Below the pieces are notes generated by a model that ran no database searches, was not told where the DNA came from, and saw nothing but the letters and a program-made list of their open reading frames with translations. 37,046 nt of DNA, from NCBI GenBank assembly GCA_024697185.1, contig JAILGB010000019.1, forward strand, positions 1 through 37,046, written 5' to 3'. Shown in pieces: positions 7,058 through 16,509 of this stretch. The stretch comes from Opitutales bacterium. GTDB taxonomy: Bacteria; Verrucomicrobiota; Verrucomicrobiia; Opitutales; UBA953. The translations under genes were made by a program, and so were the position numbers. Every line of letters starts with the position of its first letter. Position 1 is the first letter of the stretch.

Positions 7058-7090
7058 GCCCTGATTTTATCAACCTCAATTGAAACTACT

Positions 7091-9292
7091 ATGATTATCT
7101 CGCAAGCGGAACTTGAATCGTTCACTTCTGTTGTGCAATCGCACCCACATGATTTTTTGGGAATGCATCCGGCTGTTGTCGAAGGGAAGTCCGGCATAGT
7201 TGTCCGCTGTTATCTCAAGGATGCGAAATCGGTCAAGGTCAAAAATCTCAAGACCGGCAAACTGTTTGAGATGCAGCGTTTGAGCGATGACGGTTTCTTT
7301 GAACTGTGGCTGCCGCGCAACAAGTCGCTTTTCGATTATCGTCTGCAGGTTGAGAGTTATGCGGGCGGGACGCGCGAGATTGCGGACGCCTATTCGTTCT
7401 GGCCGACGATTTCGGAGCAGGATCTTTATCTGATCAACCAGGGCACGGATCATCAGGTTTACAACAAGTTGGGCGCACATCTGCGGGAGATCAACGGCGT
7501 CAAGGGCGTTTCGTTTGCGGTTTGGGCGCCGTCGGCGCGCCGCGTTTCCGTCGTCGGCGATTTTAACGAGTGGGACGGCAGATACCATCCGATGCGGATG
7601 TTGGGCGCGTCGGGCATTTGGGAAGTCTTCGTTCCCGGCGTTCAGGCGGGCGCCAAATACAAATTTGAACTTCTCAACCAATACAATCCCGCGCCGTATT
7701 GCAAGATCGACCCCTGTGCGGTCGCCTTCGAGCCGCCGCCCAACAACGCCTGTATTGTCTGCGACCTTTCGCAGTTCCGTTGGAGCGACAAGGAGTGGAT
7801 CGCCAAGCGCGACGCGACCCGCTGGCTCCAGAAGCCGATTTCTGTCTATGAGATGCATCTCGACTCTTGGCGGCGCGTTCCCGAAGACGGCAACCGTCCG
7901 TTAAACTATCGGGAGTTGGGCGAGCAGCTGTCAAAATACTGCAAGGAGATGGGCTTCACGCATGTGGAGATGTTGCCGCCGACGGAATATCCGTTCCCGC
8001 CGAGCTGGGGTTATCAGGTGACCGGTTTTTATGCGCCGACTAACCGTTACGGCTCGCCGCTTGATTTTATGGCGATGGTCGATAAGCTGCACGAGAACGA
8101 TATCGGTGTGATCATCGACTGGGTGCCGGCGCACTTCCCGCGCGACGATTGGGCTTTGGCGGGTTATGACGGGACGCATCTCTATGACCACGCGGATCCG
8201 CGTCAGGGCGCACAGCCCGACTGGGGAACGCTGCTTTTCAATTTTGGCCGCTGTGAAGTCCGCGGATTTATGCAGGGCAGCGCTTTGTCGTGGATTGAGC
8301 GTTTCCACGTGGACGGTCTCCGCGTCGATGCTGTCGCGGCGATGCTTTATCTCGACTATTCCCGCAAGGACGGCGAATGGATCCCCAACCAATACGGCGG
8401 TCATGAGAATCTTGAGAACATCGAATTTTTGAGAAGCACCAACGATCTGGTGCACCATTATCATCCGGGCGTGATCACGATCGCGGAGGAATCGACATCG
8501 TTCGGCGGTGTCACGCATGCGACGCGCGATTACGGCTTGGGATTCGATTTCAAATGGGCGATGGGCTGGATGCATGACACGCTCGCCTATATGAAGGAGG
8601 ACCCGATCAACCGCAAATACAATCACAACAAGATGACGTTTGCGATGTTGTATCAGTATTCGGAAAACTTTATGTTGGCGCTTTCGCACGACGAAGTCGT
8701 CCACGGCAAGGCGTCGCTGATCAACAAAATGCCGCAGCCTGACATGACGAGCAAGGCTGCCAACCTGCGCGCGCTCTACGGTTATATGTGGACCTGGCCG
8801 GGCAAGAAGACGTTGTTTATGGGCGGGGAGTTCGGACAGAGCCACGAGTGGAAATACGACGCCTCGCTCGACTGGCACCTGCTTGAATATCAGGATCACA
8901 AGGGCGTGCAGTTGGCGGTCAAGGATTTGAACAGCCTTTATCGCGGCGCGCCTGAAATCGCGGCGCTCGATCAGGATTACCGCGGTTTCGAGTGGATCAA
9001 CGCCAACGACGGCGAAAACTCGGTCTATTCCTTTGTCCGCAAGAGCGCCAAGGAAGAGACGGTTTGGGTCGTGGTCAGCAACTTCACACCAGTCGCCCGC
9101 ACTTATCGTTTGGGCGTTCCCGCGACGGGCGAATGGGTCGAGATCTTCAATTCCGACTCCAAACGCTACGGCGGTTCGGATATGCTCAACGGCAAGGTCG
9201 TCGCGGAGACGATCCCGTGGAACGACCGCCCGCAGTCCATCGAAATCCACCTGCCGCCGCTGGCAACCCTTATTTTCCAACAAAAAAAATAA
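7091..9292 (+). CDS. glgB: 1,4-alpha-glucan (glycogen) branching enzyme
   Basis: The enzyme makes alpha-1,6 branches in glycogen. From the ATG at 7091 it has 733 residues, close to E. coli GlgB. It has two N-terminal CBM48-type segments (HDFLGMHP near the start; GVSFAVWAPSARRVSVVGDF near 140) and then a GH13 barrel. Catalytic residues are visible: nucleophile D413 in DGLRVDAV, acid/base E466 in TIAEES and D534 in LSHDEVVHG. All three are offset by +8 from my recollection of the E. coli positions, supporting the chosen start. The frame extends upstream to 6923, but that part covers the promoter. No other glycogen gene is adjacent. The GGGAACG word is sparse (four reverse copies), as expected for a conserved gene. 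Confidence 0.96.
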   Translation: MIISQAELESFTSVVQSHPHDFLGMHPAVVEGKSGIVVRCYLKDAKSVKVKNLKTGKLFEMQRLSDDGFFELWLPRNKSLFDYRLQVESYAGGTREIADAYSFWPTISEQDLYLINQGTDHQVYNKLGAHLREINGVKGVSFAVWAPSARRVSVVGDFNEWDGRYHPMRMLGASGIWEVFVPGVQAGAKYKFELLNQYNPAPYCKIDPCAVAFEPPPNNACIVCDLSQFRWSDKEWIAKRDATRWLQKPISVYEMHLDSWRRVPEDGNRPLNYRELGEQLSKYCKEMGFTHVEMLPPTEYPFPPSWGYQVTGFYAPTNRYGSPLDFMAMVDKLHENDIGVIIDWVPAHFPRDDWALAGYDGTHLYDHADPRQGAQPDWGTLLFNFGRCEVRGFMQGSALSWIERFHVDGLRVDAVAAMLYLDYSRKDGEWIPNQYGGHENLENIEFLRSTNDLVHHYHPGVITIAEESTSFGGVTHATRDYGLGFDFKWAMGWMHDTLAYMKEDPINRKYNHNKMTFAMLYQYSENFMLALSHDEVVHGKASLINKMPQPDMTSKAANLRALYGYMWTWPGKKTLFMGGEFGQSHEWKYDASLDWHLLEYQDHKGVQLAVKDLNSLYRGAPEIAALDQDYRGFEWINANDGENSVYSFVRKSAKEETVWVVVSNFTPVARTYRLGVPATGEWVEIFNSDSKRYGGSDMLNGKVVAETIPWNDRPQSIEIHLPPLATLIFQQKK

Positions 9293-9428
9293 ATCGGGAA
9301 CGCGCGGACGGGAACGCCAAAACGCCCTTTGGACGAAATGGACGGATTTTTGATCTGTCGCTTTTTCGGGGGCTTTAAAAAATTTCCGTTCCCGCGCCAC
9401 CCCGTCGCAACATTATTGCGTCAGACCA
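9293..9428. other. Intergenic spacer glgB-parA
   Basis: This 136-bp spacer has three GGGAACG/CGTTCCC words and no clear hairpin terminator or consensus promoter. A TATTGC at 9414-9419 lies 9 nt before the next ATG but lacks a -35. Confidence 0.4.
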
Positions 9429-10211
9429 ATGACAACCAAAATATTCTCAATCGCAAATCAAAAAGGCGGTGTCGGCAAGACGACGACCGCCGTTAACCTG
9501 GCATGCGGGCTCGCCAAACAAGGCATTCCCACATTGCTGATCGACCTGGACTCCCAGGGCAACGCGTCGAGCGCGCTCGGGATCGAACGCGTAGAGGACG
9601 GCAGCCTCTACAATGTTTTTCTCGGCAACGAAAAAGTCACGGACAAGATCATCGATAGCGGACGAAAAAATCTGGATATGATTCCTTCGGAGCCCGATCT
9701 GGCGACGCTGGAGTCGGTGCTTTTGCAACAGGGCGGCAACTATCTCGCCCGCCTGCGCGAGATTTTGGCTCCGATAAAACGTTCCGGCAAATACGGCGTC
9801 GTGATCATCGACTGCCCGCCGGCTTTGGGACTGCTGACGATGAACAGCCTCGCGGCGGCGGACTATGTTCTGGTGACGCTCCAATGCGAATATCTGGCGC
9901 TCGAAGGTCTCAGCCAATGCCTGGGGCTGATTGAGGAGATTCGCGAGTCCAAGGCGAACGCGGCACTGCAGTTGGGCGGGATCCTGATGACGATGTTCGA
10001 TGTCCGCACCTCTTTGTCGAAGGCGATCGTCGATGACGTGGCAAAGATGTTCCCGAAGGAGATTTTCAAGACAAAAATTCCGCGCACCGTCCGCCTGGGC
10101 GAAGCGCCGAGCTACGGCAAAAGCATTTTTGAATACGATGAACGCTGCATGGGCGCCTATTCCTATGCGGCGTTGGCGAAAGAGGTCATTAAGCGTTTCG
10201 CCTTAAAATAA
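9429..10211 (+). CDS. ParA/Soj-family ATPase
   Basis: The 260-residue protein has the deviant Walker A motif KGGVGKTT (residues 12-19), switch region DLDSQGNASSALG and VIIDCPPALGLLT near residue 125. Family members form ATP-dependent dimers on DNA and segregate chromosomes or position cell structures. The length matches chromosomal Soj/ParA without an extra N-terminal HTH. No parB gene or obvious parS repeats follow; the next gene is an LPS-transport permease 16 nt downstream. It may be an orphan ParA, or ParB may lie elsewhere. It contains no GGGAACG word, consistent with strong conservation. Confidence 0.93.
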   Translation: MTTKIFSIANQKGGVGKTTTAVNLACGLAKQGIPTLLIDLDSQGNASSALGIERVEDGSLYNVFLGNEKVTDKIIDSGRKNLDMIPSEPDLATLESVLLQQGGNYLARLREILAPIKRSGKYGVVIIDCPPALGLLTMNSLAAADYVLVTLQCEYLALEGLSQCLGLIEEIRESKANAALQLGGILMTMFDVRTSLSKAIVDDVAKMFPKEIFKTKIPRTVRLGEAPSYGKSIFEYDERCMGAYSYAALAKEVIKRFALK

Positions 10212-10227
10212 GTTCTTGTCGCCCCTT

Positions 10228-11361
10228 ATGCCGATTCTGGACAGACATATCTTGGGAGAGTGGTTGAAGATCTACCTCATGGTGCTCGGCGCCATGGTCG
10301 GAATGCTCACGATTTCCGCAATCTACAACAATTTTCAAGATCTCCTGGAATGGGAAGTGCCGCTGCTGCCGACTTTGGAATTCTTTTTGATGACGGCAAT
10401 CGGTTTCTTGCCGGTGATCATTCCCGTGTCGATGCTGGTTTCGCTGCTTTTTATCCTGGGGCATTTTCACAAAAATCAGGAGCTCTCCGCCTGGCGCGCC
10501 GCGGGATTGAGCATTTTCCGCATCACGCGCTCGCTCTGGGCTGCGGGCTTGGGCATGTCGGTGCTGATGCTGTTGCTCAATGCGACGCTGGTTCCGTTCG
10601 CGTCGGAGGAGTCAGCGAAGATTTTGGCGCAGTATGAGTTGCGCTATCGTCAGGCGAAGGGTGAAAAAGTGATGATGCGCAGTCAGGGCAGGGAACTTTT
10701 TTATGACGACGCGGCGTCCGATCCCAAGCGCATCTGGAGCATCGCCAGTTTCAACCAATATTCGGGCTACGCCTTAAATGTTAACATTTTTGAATACGCG
10801 CGCGACGGCAGGTCTCTCAAGCGGGAGATTGTCGCGGAGAGCGGCACCTATGACGATTTCACGCGCGTGTGGACGCTGCGCAACGGTCGCGAGATCGTCT
10901 ATCGGGACGGGATCGCCGTTCCCGTGAGCCAGCAGACTTTTGAGGAAAAGAAATTTTATGACTTTGCCGACGAAAATCCCCGCCTGATGGCGCTCGCCAA
11001 CGAGGACGCTGACGATTTGTCGATCCCGGAGATCAACGAACTGGTGAAGGGCATTCGCGGGAACGACGAAAACCGCCGCCAGCTGGCAGCCTATGAAGTG
11101 CGCTACCATTCGATTCTGGCGAGCCCGTTCTGTTGCCTGATCGTCGTCGGGATCGCGATCCCGTTCGCGGTGGCGGGCGTCCGCACCAATCCGATGGTCG
11201 GCGTCTCCAAGTCCATCGCCCTCTTTGCGCTTTATTTTGTCTTGAACAATATTTTTAATATGCTCGGCGCCAAAATGATCCTGTCGCCGCTCGTAGCCGC
11301 CTGGGCACCCAATCTGATTCTTTTGCTCTACGCGGTGTTCCTGTGCAAAAAAATCAATTAG
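10228..11361 (+). CDS. LptF/LptG-family (YjgP/YjgQ) LPS export permease
   Basis: This is an inner-membrane permease of 377 residues of the LptB2FG complex that extracts lipopolysaccharide. It shows the family layout: N-terminal ILDRHILGEWLKIYL, helices around 20-45, 60-85 and 105-130, a large periplasmic beta domain (about 130-290), and three C-terminal helices, including a stretch from SPFCCLIVVGIAIPFAV. F and G cannot be separated with confidence; the N-terminal ILDRHI pattern suits either. The ATG at 10228 is preferred over TTG at 10216, although neither has a Shine-Dalgarno. It is probably cotranscribed with parA and dnaG. Confidence 0.9.
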   Translation: MPILDRHILGEWLKIYLMVLGAMVGMLTISAIYNNFQDLLEWEVPLLPTLEFFLMTAIGFLPVIIPVSMLVSLLFILGHFHKNQELSAWRAAGLSIFRITRSLWAAGLGMSVLMLLLNATLVPFASEESAKILAQYELRYRQAKGEKVMMRSQGRELFYDDAASDPKRIWSIASFNQYSGYALNVNIFEYARDGRSLKREIVAESGTYDDFTRVWTLRNGREIVYRDGIAVPVSQQTFEEKKFYDFADENPRLMALANEDADDLSIPEINELVKGIRGNDENRRQLAAYEVRYHSILASPFCCLIVVGIAIPFAVAGVRTNPMVGVSKSIALFALYFVLNNIFNMLGAKMILSPLVAAWAPNLILLLYAVFLCKKIN

Positions 11362-11397
11362 CCGTCTCCCTTCTTATTTTCTTAACAAGCCGTTCCC

Positions 11398-13308
11398 GTG
11401 CCGCGCATTTCCAAAAAAACCATCGATGAAGTCTTTGCCAATACGAGTATGTTGGCTTTGGCGCAGGATTATACGTCGATGACGCGCGCCGGCAGCCAGT
11501 GGAAGGGCTTGAGTCCGTTTACGGCGGAAAAAACCCCGTCGTTTTTTGTCAACGAGGACAAAAATTGCTATTACTGCTATTCGACGGCGCAGGGCGGCGG
11601 ACCGATCAATTTTGTGATGAAGCTCGAAAATCTCTCGTTCCCGGAAGCGGTGGAGCGGCTGGCGCGCCGCTTTGGCGTCACCGTCGAATACGAGCAGACG
11701 GGCAGCGACGGCAATCCTTCGATCTTCAAATCCCTGCTGGAACTTCACGCGTTCGCCGTCTCCTATTTTTCGGAAGCCTTCAAAGCCCAAAATCCGGAGG
11801 CGCAGGCGGTGCGCGACTATTGGGAGACCCGACGGCGATTCAGCCCGGAGGTCGCCTACGATTTTAGCATCGGCTATCTGCCGCGCGGCGGCTCCCGCGA
11901 CTTTTTGAAGGCTTTGACAAAAAAAGGTTTCAAGGAGGATGTGATTTTAAAGTCCGGTTTTTTTGGCAATATCGCCAACGCCAAGCCGCTCCCGCTCCTC
12001 GAGCGCCACGTGCAGTTTGAGGCGCGGCTGATCATCCCGATCCACGATATGCTCAACCGCGTCATCGCGTTTACCGCCCGGCAAATCCCCGGCATCACGC
12101 CCGATGTCGCTTGGGAAGAGGCAAAATACAAAAATTCCGCCGAGACGGAGATTTTCAAAAAAAGCCGCACGCTTTTTAACCTCAACCGCGCGAAACTCGA
12201 ATATCAGATCGCCCAAAAAAAAGTCGGGGCGGATGATCGCGCCCTGCGGGAACGCGAATTGAAGCGCCAGCCCTTTGTCATCGTCGAAGGCCAGTTGGAC
12301 GCGATTCGCTGCTATGTCAACGGGATGAAGACCGCCGTCGCGGGACAGGGGACGAGCATCACGCAGGAGCACATGGCGCTTTTGGCGCGCTATTCGACCC
12401 GCCTCGACTGTCTGCTCGACGCCGATGCCGCAGGACAAAAGGCCGCCCTGCGCCTGATGCCGCTCGCCTTCAAGGCGGGGCTTGAAATCTGTTTTTTGAG
12501 CGTTCCCGGAGGAAAAGATCCGGATGAGTTTTTGGCAAGTCGCGGTCCCGACGGCGTTAGGGAAATCCTGGAGACGCGCGTTCCCGCGACCAGCCTTTTG
12601 GCGCGCCGTTTCGAAGACGCTTCGCTCTCGGATGTCGAACGCCAACATTTGTTCGAGGACTGTTTTGAAATCATCTCGGCGATGGACTCCGTCGTTTCCC
12701 GCGAAGAGGCGGTCAACGATCTGGCGCGCCGCGTCGGCGTGATGCCGCAGGCGCTTTTGCAGGATTTCAGACGCTTTGTTTCAAAAAAAGCGGCGGAACT
12801 TTCAATGCGCGACGGCGTTCCCGTGAGGGCGGATTCCGAAGAAAAAACGGCAGCGCTCGAAAACCTCCAGGCGATGAGCGCCGAAGCCGACATTCTGCTC
12901 GTCCTGCTAAAACTGCACGAACCTTTGGTGCTCGCCCCCTTTGTTGACGGCACATTCCCGATGGACAGCGTGGACACCTCCCTCTGCGCCGGCTCGATCC
13001 TGAACCGTATAATATTAAGGGCGAGCGACGGCGAAGATATGAGAAACTGCAGTATTGACAGTCTGGCGGAAAATGATGAGGAGTCGTCCTTCCTCTCCCA
13101 ACTTTTCATGCGGGAATTCGAGTCGGACAGCGAAAACGCTTCAGAACTCGCACAAAAGGCCCTGCGCCGTTTCTGCAAGGATTATTGTTTCAAGGAAAAC
13201 AAAAGAATCCGCGGCGCATTTGCAAATCTGGCGCCCGGCGACCGCGAAAAATTCAAACGGCTGAGCGACGCCCTGAGACGCATCCAAGAGCTGGAAAAAC
13301 AATTTTAA
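11398..13308 (+). CDS. dnaG: DNA primase
   Basis: This bacterial primase of 636 residues makes Okazaki primers. The N-terminal domain aligns with the CHC2 zinc-ribbon (GLSPFTAEKTPSFFV, then CYYCYSTAQGG). However, the Cys-x2-His pair is S39/T42 and the last Cys is T63; only C60 of the four usual ligands remains, with an extra C57. The TOPRIM core is intact: FVIVEGQLDA (catalytic Glu) and LDADAAG (Asp pair) around residues 300-345. A divergent helical C-terminal region would contact DnaB. The start is GTG at 11398, whose G lies inside a CGTTCCCG word; no Shine-Dalgarno is seen. It is followed 15 nt later by rpoD, the classical macromolecular-synthesis order. Confidence 0.94.
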   Translation: MPRISKKTIDEVFANTSMLALAQDYTSMTRAGSQWKGLSPFTAEKTPSFFVNEDKNCYYCYSTAQGGGPINFVMKLENLSFPEAVERLARRFGVTVEYEQTGSDGNPSIFKSLLELHAFAVSYFSEAFKAQNPEAQAVRDYWETRRRFSPEVAYDFSIGYLPRGGSRDFLKALTKKGFKEDVILKSGFFGNIANAKPLPLLERHVQFEARLIIPIHDMLNRVIAFTARQIPGITPDVAWEEAKYKNSAETEIFKKSRTLFNLNRAKLEYQIAQKKVGADDRALRERELKRQPFVIVEGQLDAIRCYVNGMKTAVAGQGTSITQEHMALLARYSTRLDCLLDADAAGQKAALRLMPLAFKAGLEICFLSVPGGKDPDEFLASRGPDGVREILETRVPATSLLARRFEDASLSDVERQHLFEDCFEIISAMDSVVSREEAVNDLARRVGVMPQALLQDFRRFVSKKAAELSMRDGVPVRADSEEKTAALENLQAMSAEADILLVLLKLHEPLVLAPFVDGTFPMDSVDTSLCAGSILNRIILRASDGEDMRNCSIDSLAENDEESSFLSQLFMREFESDSENASELAQKALRRFCKDYCFKENKRIRGAFANLAPGDREKFKRLSDALRRIQELEKQF

Positions 13309-13323
13309 ATTCACATTATAATT

Positions 13324-15471
13324 ATGGCATCAAAAAAGACATCCGTAAAAAAATCCGTTCCCGCGAAGAAGACCGTTCCCGCGAAGAAAGCCGCTCCCGC
13401 GAAGAAAGCTGTTCCCGCGAAGAAAGCCGTTCCCGCGAAGAAGGCCGTTCCCGTGAAGAAGGCTGCTCCCGCGAAGAAAGCTGTTCCCGCGAAGAAGGCT
13501 GTTCCCGTGAAGAAAGCCGTTCCCGCGAAGAAGGCTGTTCCCGCGAAGAAAGCCGTTCCCGTGAAGAAGGCCGCTCCCGCGAAGAAAGTTGTCGCTCCCG
13601 TTGAGGAAAAAGCTCCGGAAATCCCGAAGGCGGTGATCGGTGAGGTGCAAAATGTCCGTCGCGTCGAGGTCAAGCTTTCCCCGCTCGACCGCAAGCGTTT
13701 GGCGGAAAAAAACAAACGTGCCGAAGCCGCGCAAAAGCGCATTATGGAGCGTCTCCGTCAAAATCCGTCGGACGCCTTGGCGAACATCGACCAGGAGGAG
13801 ATGAACCACCACATCGAAAATCTCAAAAATATCGGCGACAAAAAAGGCTATGTCACACTGGAAGACATCAACAATGAAATTCCTGCGATCGAGACCGACG
13901 CCGCGCTTTATGAAAATATTTTCGACATCCTCAACCTCTCCAACATCCGCTACCTGGACTCGGACGAGGAGGATGCGCTCCGCCTCAAACTCAGCCTGGA
14001 AGAAGAGGAGGAACTCCGCCAGACCGTCGCGCGCTCGGACGCTCTCGACGATCCCGTGAGAATGTATCTCCACCAGATGGGACAGACAAAACTGCTCGAA
14101 AAAGAGCAGGAAATCGAAATTTCGACCCGCATCGAACAATGCCAGACGCGCGCGCTGAAAGCCATCTGCTCGCTCTGGTTCACATTCCCGGATCAGATCG
14201 CGCTCGCAAAAGACCTCATGGAACGGGCCGAACGCTACGACCGCGTCATTCTCGAAAAACGGATTCATCCGCGCGACGAATACATGAAACAGTTGCCGCG
14301 AATCATCAAAAACGCGGAAAAACTGAATGAAAATATCGTAAAAGCCTGGGAAAAATACACAAAGGCGGTCCACGCTGACGAAAAACGCGAAAAACTCGCA
14401 TACGTCGAAAAACTCGAACAAAGTATTTTGAAAATCTCAAAAGAGTTTTGCTTCAAACCCGATATTTTTGAAGAACTCGAGAAAAAATACAGCAAAGACA
14501 TCGAACTCGTCCGCGACCTTCTCAACAAACGCGATCTTATCTTGAAAAAAGACCGCCGCGCGATCAACATCCCGCTGGACTCCGTCAAAAAAGAATTGCT
14601 GAAAATCGAGCGGAAGATGCATGTCGCCCCCGAAAAGCTCCTCGAGGTGCACCGCGAGTTCGCCGACGCCAACGAGGGCGCGCGAAAAGCAAAGGACGAG
14701 ATGATCAACGCCAATTTGCGATTGGTAATCTCGATCGCAAAAAAATACACCAATCGCGGACTCGCCTTCCTCGACCTGATCCAGGAGGGCAACATGGGAC
14801 TGATGAAGGCTGTCGATAAATTCGAACACAATCGCGGTTTCAAGTTTTCAACCTACGCGACCTGGTGGATCCGCCAGGCGATCACGCGCTCGATCGCCGA
14901 TCAGGCGCGCACGATCCGTATTCCCGTCCACATGATCGAAAACCTGAACAAGGTGATGCAGACCCAAAAAATGCTTTTCCAGGAAAACGGTCACGAGCCG
15001 ACGGTCGAAGAGCTCGCCAAGGCGGTCGGACTCGAAGTCGAAAGGGTGCGGGAGATCTTGAAAATGTCCCAACACCCGATTTCCCTGAGCACTCCGGTCG
15101 GTGACGGCGAAGACACGAGCTTCGGCGACTTTATCGAAGACAAAAGCGCGGAAGACCCCCACGACAAGGCGTCGGCGGCGCTTTTGCGCGACACGATCGA
15201 GGAAGTGCTCGCGACCCTGACCGAACGCGAGAGCGAAGTTTTGCGTTACCGCTACGGTCTCAAGGACGGCATCGAGCATACCCTCGAAGACGTCGGAAAA
15301 ATCTTTGAAGTCACCCGCGAACGCATTCGTCAGATCGAGGCGAAGGCCCTGCGCAAAATGCGCCACCCGACGCGCTTGCGCAAACTCAACGGCATTTTTG
15401 AAACCGGCGACGAGCAAAACGGCCCCGGCTTCAACCAGCTCGCCAACGATGACGACGAGGACGAAAAATAA
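13324..15471 (+). CDS. rpoD: Primary sigma factor (sigma70/RpoD) with Lys-Pro-Ala repeat tail
   Basis: This housekeeping sigma factor of 715 residues has region 1.2 near [11 protein letters not shown] (about residue 242), a non-conserved helical insert, region 2 around 454-520 ([44 protein letters not shown]), region 3, and region 4 ending in [20 protein letters not shown] (about 664-683). The N-terminus is unusual: residues about 11-88 are 13 tandem hexapeptides of the type VPAKKA, basic and disordered like a histone H1 tail, encoded by an 18-bp repeat containing GTTCCCGCGAAGAA. Such a tail could add nonspecific DNA contacts (inference). TATAAT at 13317-13322 is only 1 nt from the ATG. The conserved core has no GGGAACG word. 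A hairpin follows the stop. Confidence 0.96.
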   Translation: MASKKTSVKKSVPAKKTVPAKKAAPAKKAVPAKKAVPAKKAVPVKKAAPAKKAVPAKKAVPVKKAVPAKKAVPAKKAVPVKKAAPAKKVVAPVEEKAPEIPKAVIGEVQNVRRVEVKLSPLDRKRLAEKNKRAEAAQKRIMERLRQNPSDALANIDQEEMNHHIENLKNIGDKKGYVTLEDINNEIPAIETDAALYENIFDILNLSNIRYLDSDEEDALRLKLSLEEEEELRQTVARSDALDDPVRMYLHQMGQTKLLEKEQEIEISTRIEQCQTRALKAICSLWFTFPDQIALAKDLMERAERYDRVILEKRIHPRDEYMKQLPRIIKNAEKLNENIVKAWEKYTKAVHADEKREKLAYVEKLEQSILKISKEFCFKPDIFEELEKKYSKDIELVRDLLNKRDLILKKDRRAINIPLDSVKKELLKIERKMHVAPEKLLEVHREFADANEGARKAKDEMINANLRLVISIAKKYTNRGLAFLDLIQEGNMGLMKAVDKFEHNRGFKFSTYATWWIRQAITRSIADQARTIRIPVHMIENLNKVMQTQKMLFQENGHEPTVEELAKAVGLEVERVREILKMSQHPISLSTPVGDGEDTSFGDFIEDKSAEDPHDKASAALLRDTIEEVLATLTERESEVLRYRYGLKDGIEHTLEDVGKIFEVTRERIRQIEAKALRKMRHPTRLRKLNGIFETGDEQNGPGFNQLANDDDEDEK
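13354..13587 (+). repeat. Tandem 18-bp coding repeat (13 units) in rpoD
   Basis: Thirteen head-to-tail 18-bp units, each GTTCCCGC or a one-base variant followed by GAAGAAAGCC or a similar ending, encode [12 protein letters not shown] or VPVKKA. Six units contain an exact CGTTCCC. The array is in frame throughout and variation is mostly synonymous or Ala/Val. Confidence 0.95.
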
Positions 15472-15481
15472 TCGGAAATCC

Positions 15482-15511
15482 GCGCGGGAACGCCCGTTCC
15501 CGCGCTATTTT
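15482..15511 (+). terminator. Hairpin of two inverted motif copies after rpoD
   Basis: GCGCGGGAACG (15482-15492) pairs perfectly with CGTTCCCGCGC (15495-15505) and is followed by TATTTT. The T-tract is short, so it may attenuate rather than end transcription before xseB. Confidence 0.6.
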
Positions 15512-15519
15512 GAAACTTT

Positions 15520-15744
15520 ATGCCCAAAGAACTGACATTTGAACAGGAACTGAAAAAACTGGAAACGGTCGTCGAATCGCTCGAAGGCGGCAACGTTTCC
15601 CTGGAGGATTTGGTCAAACGCTACGAGGAAGGAATGGAACATTTGAAAAAATGCCGCGCCAAACTCGCCGACGCCGAACTCCGCATCCGGCAACTCCGCT
15701 CCGTCGATGCCGACGGGAACGCACAAACGGACAAAATGGAATAA
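15520..15744 (+). CDS. xseB: Exodeoxyribonuclease VII small subunit
   Basis: The 74-residue protein has the XseB pattern: LTFEQELKKLETVVESLEGG, VSLEDLVKRYEEGMEHLKKC and a coiled-coil C-terminus. It combines with XseA to degrade single-stranded DNA; no xseA is in the window. Its stop is one nucleotide from the pyrF start, so the two form a coupled pair. No Shine-Dalgarno is evident upstream. Confidence 0.92.
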   Translation: MPKELTFEQELKKLETVVESLEGGNVSLEDLVKRYEEGMEHLKKCRAKLADAELRIRQLRSVDADGNAQTDKME

Positions 15745-15745
15745 A

Positions 15746-16435
15746 ATGAAAACACAACTTATCTTAGCTGTCGATCTTGAAGACAAAGAGCAGGCGAAGG
15801 CATTGCTCGAAAAACTCCGCGGCAAACTGACCTATATCAAAATCGGTTTGCAGCTTTTCACCAAATACGGTCCCGCCATCGTCGATGAATTTGCGGCGAT
15901 GGGCTTCAAAATCTTTTTGGATCTCAAACTCCATGACATCCCCAACACCGTCGCGAGCGCCATCAAAAGTCTGCGCGGCAAACCGATCGAGCTGCTGACC
16001 ATTCACACGCTCGGCGGGAACGCCATGATGGCGAAGGCTGTCGAGACAGCTAAGGAAGTCCTGCCCGACACACGGCTGCTCGGCGTCACCGTCCTCACCT
16101 CCATGGACACGGCGCAACTCAACGGCATCGGCATCGGACGCGAACCGATGGAACAGGTCGAAGTCCTCGCAAAACTCGCCGTCGCCTCCGGCATGAAGGG
16201 ACTCGTCTGTTCACCGCTCGAACTGCCCGCCCTGCGAAAATTTTTGGGAGAGGAAATCGCCCTGGTGACACCCGGCATCCGCCCCAAGACCGCTTCGCTC
16301 GATGACCAGAGCCGCATCATGACCCCGGCGGACGCCGCCGCGGCAGGCGCGTCTTATATCGTTGTCGGACGCCCGATCCTCAAAGCCGACGATCCCGCCG
16401 CCGCCGCATTGGCAATCCAGGCGGAACTGGCGTAA
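15746..16435 (+). CDS. pyrF: Orotidine-5'-phosphate decarboxylase
   Basis: It converts OMP to UMP, the last step of pyrimidine synthesis. The 229-residue TIM barrel carries the signature DLKLHD (D59, K61, D64), an N-terminal LILAVDLEDKEQA strand and the phosphate-binding PGIRP near residue 175 plus YIVVGRPI near 207. The start at 15746 follows the xseB stop by one base; an in-frame ATG at 15707 would overlap xseB and is rejected. A strong hairpin terminator follows. Confidence 0.95.
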   Translation: MKTQLILAVDLEDKEQAKALLEKLRGKLTYIKIGLQLFTKYGPAIVDEFAAMGFKIFLDLKLHDIPNTVASAIKSLRGKPIELLTIHTLGGNAMMAKAVETAKEVLPDTRLLGVTVLTSMDTAQLNGIGIGREPMEQVEVLAKLAVASGMKGLVCSPLELPALRKFLGEEIALVTPGIRPKTASLDDQSRIMTPADAAAAGASYIVVGRPILKADDPAAAALAIQAELA

Positions 16436-16450
16436 AAAGTTTTTATCGTG

Positions 16451-16489
16451 TCGCGGGAACGGGATTTTCGGCGTTCCCGCGATTTTTTT
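16451..16489 (+). terminator. Terminator after pyrF made of inverted motif copies
   Basis: TCGCGGGAACG (16451-16461) and CGTTCCCGCGA (16472-16482) form an 11-bp perfect stem with a 10-nt loop, followed by seven T. Confidence 0.85.
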
Positions 16490-16509
16490 AGCAGATTTAT
16501 TTTTCCACA

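Noticed and set aside
6923-7090. N-terminal extension of GlgB from 6923
   Set aside because: It covers the putative promoter and the start of the divergent VOC gene; the catalytic residues keep a constant offset to E. coli GlgB from the ATG at 7091.
13317-13322. TATAAT as rpoD promoter
   Set aside because: It ends only 1 nt before the ATG, so transcription would start inside the gene, and no -35 lies at the right distance.
13354-13587. CRISPR-like regular repeats
   Set aside because: The units are contiguous 18-mers without spacers, in frame within rpoD, and encode a peptide repeat.
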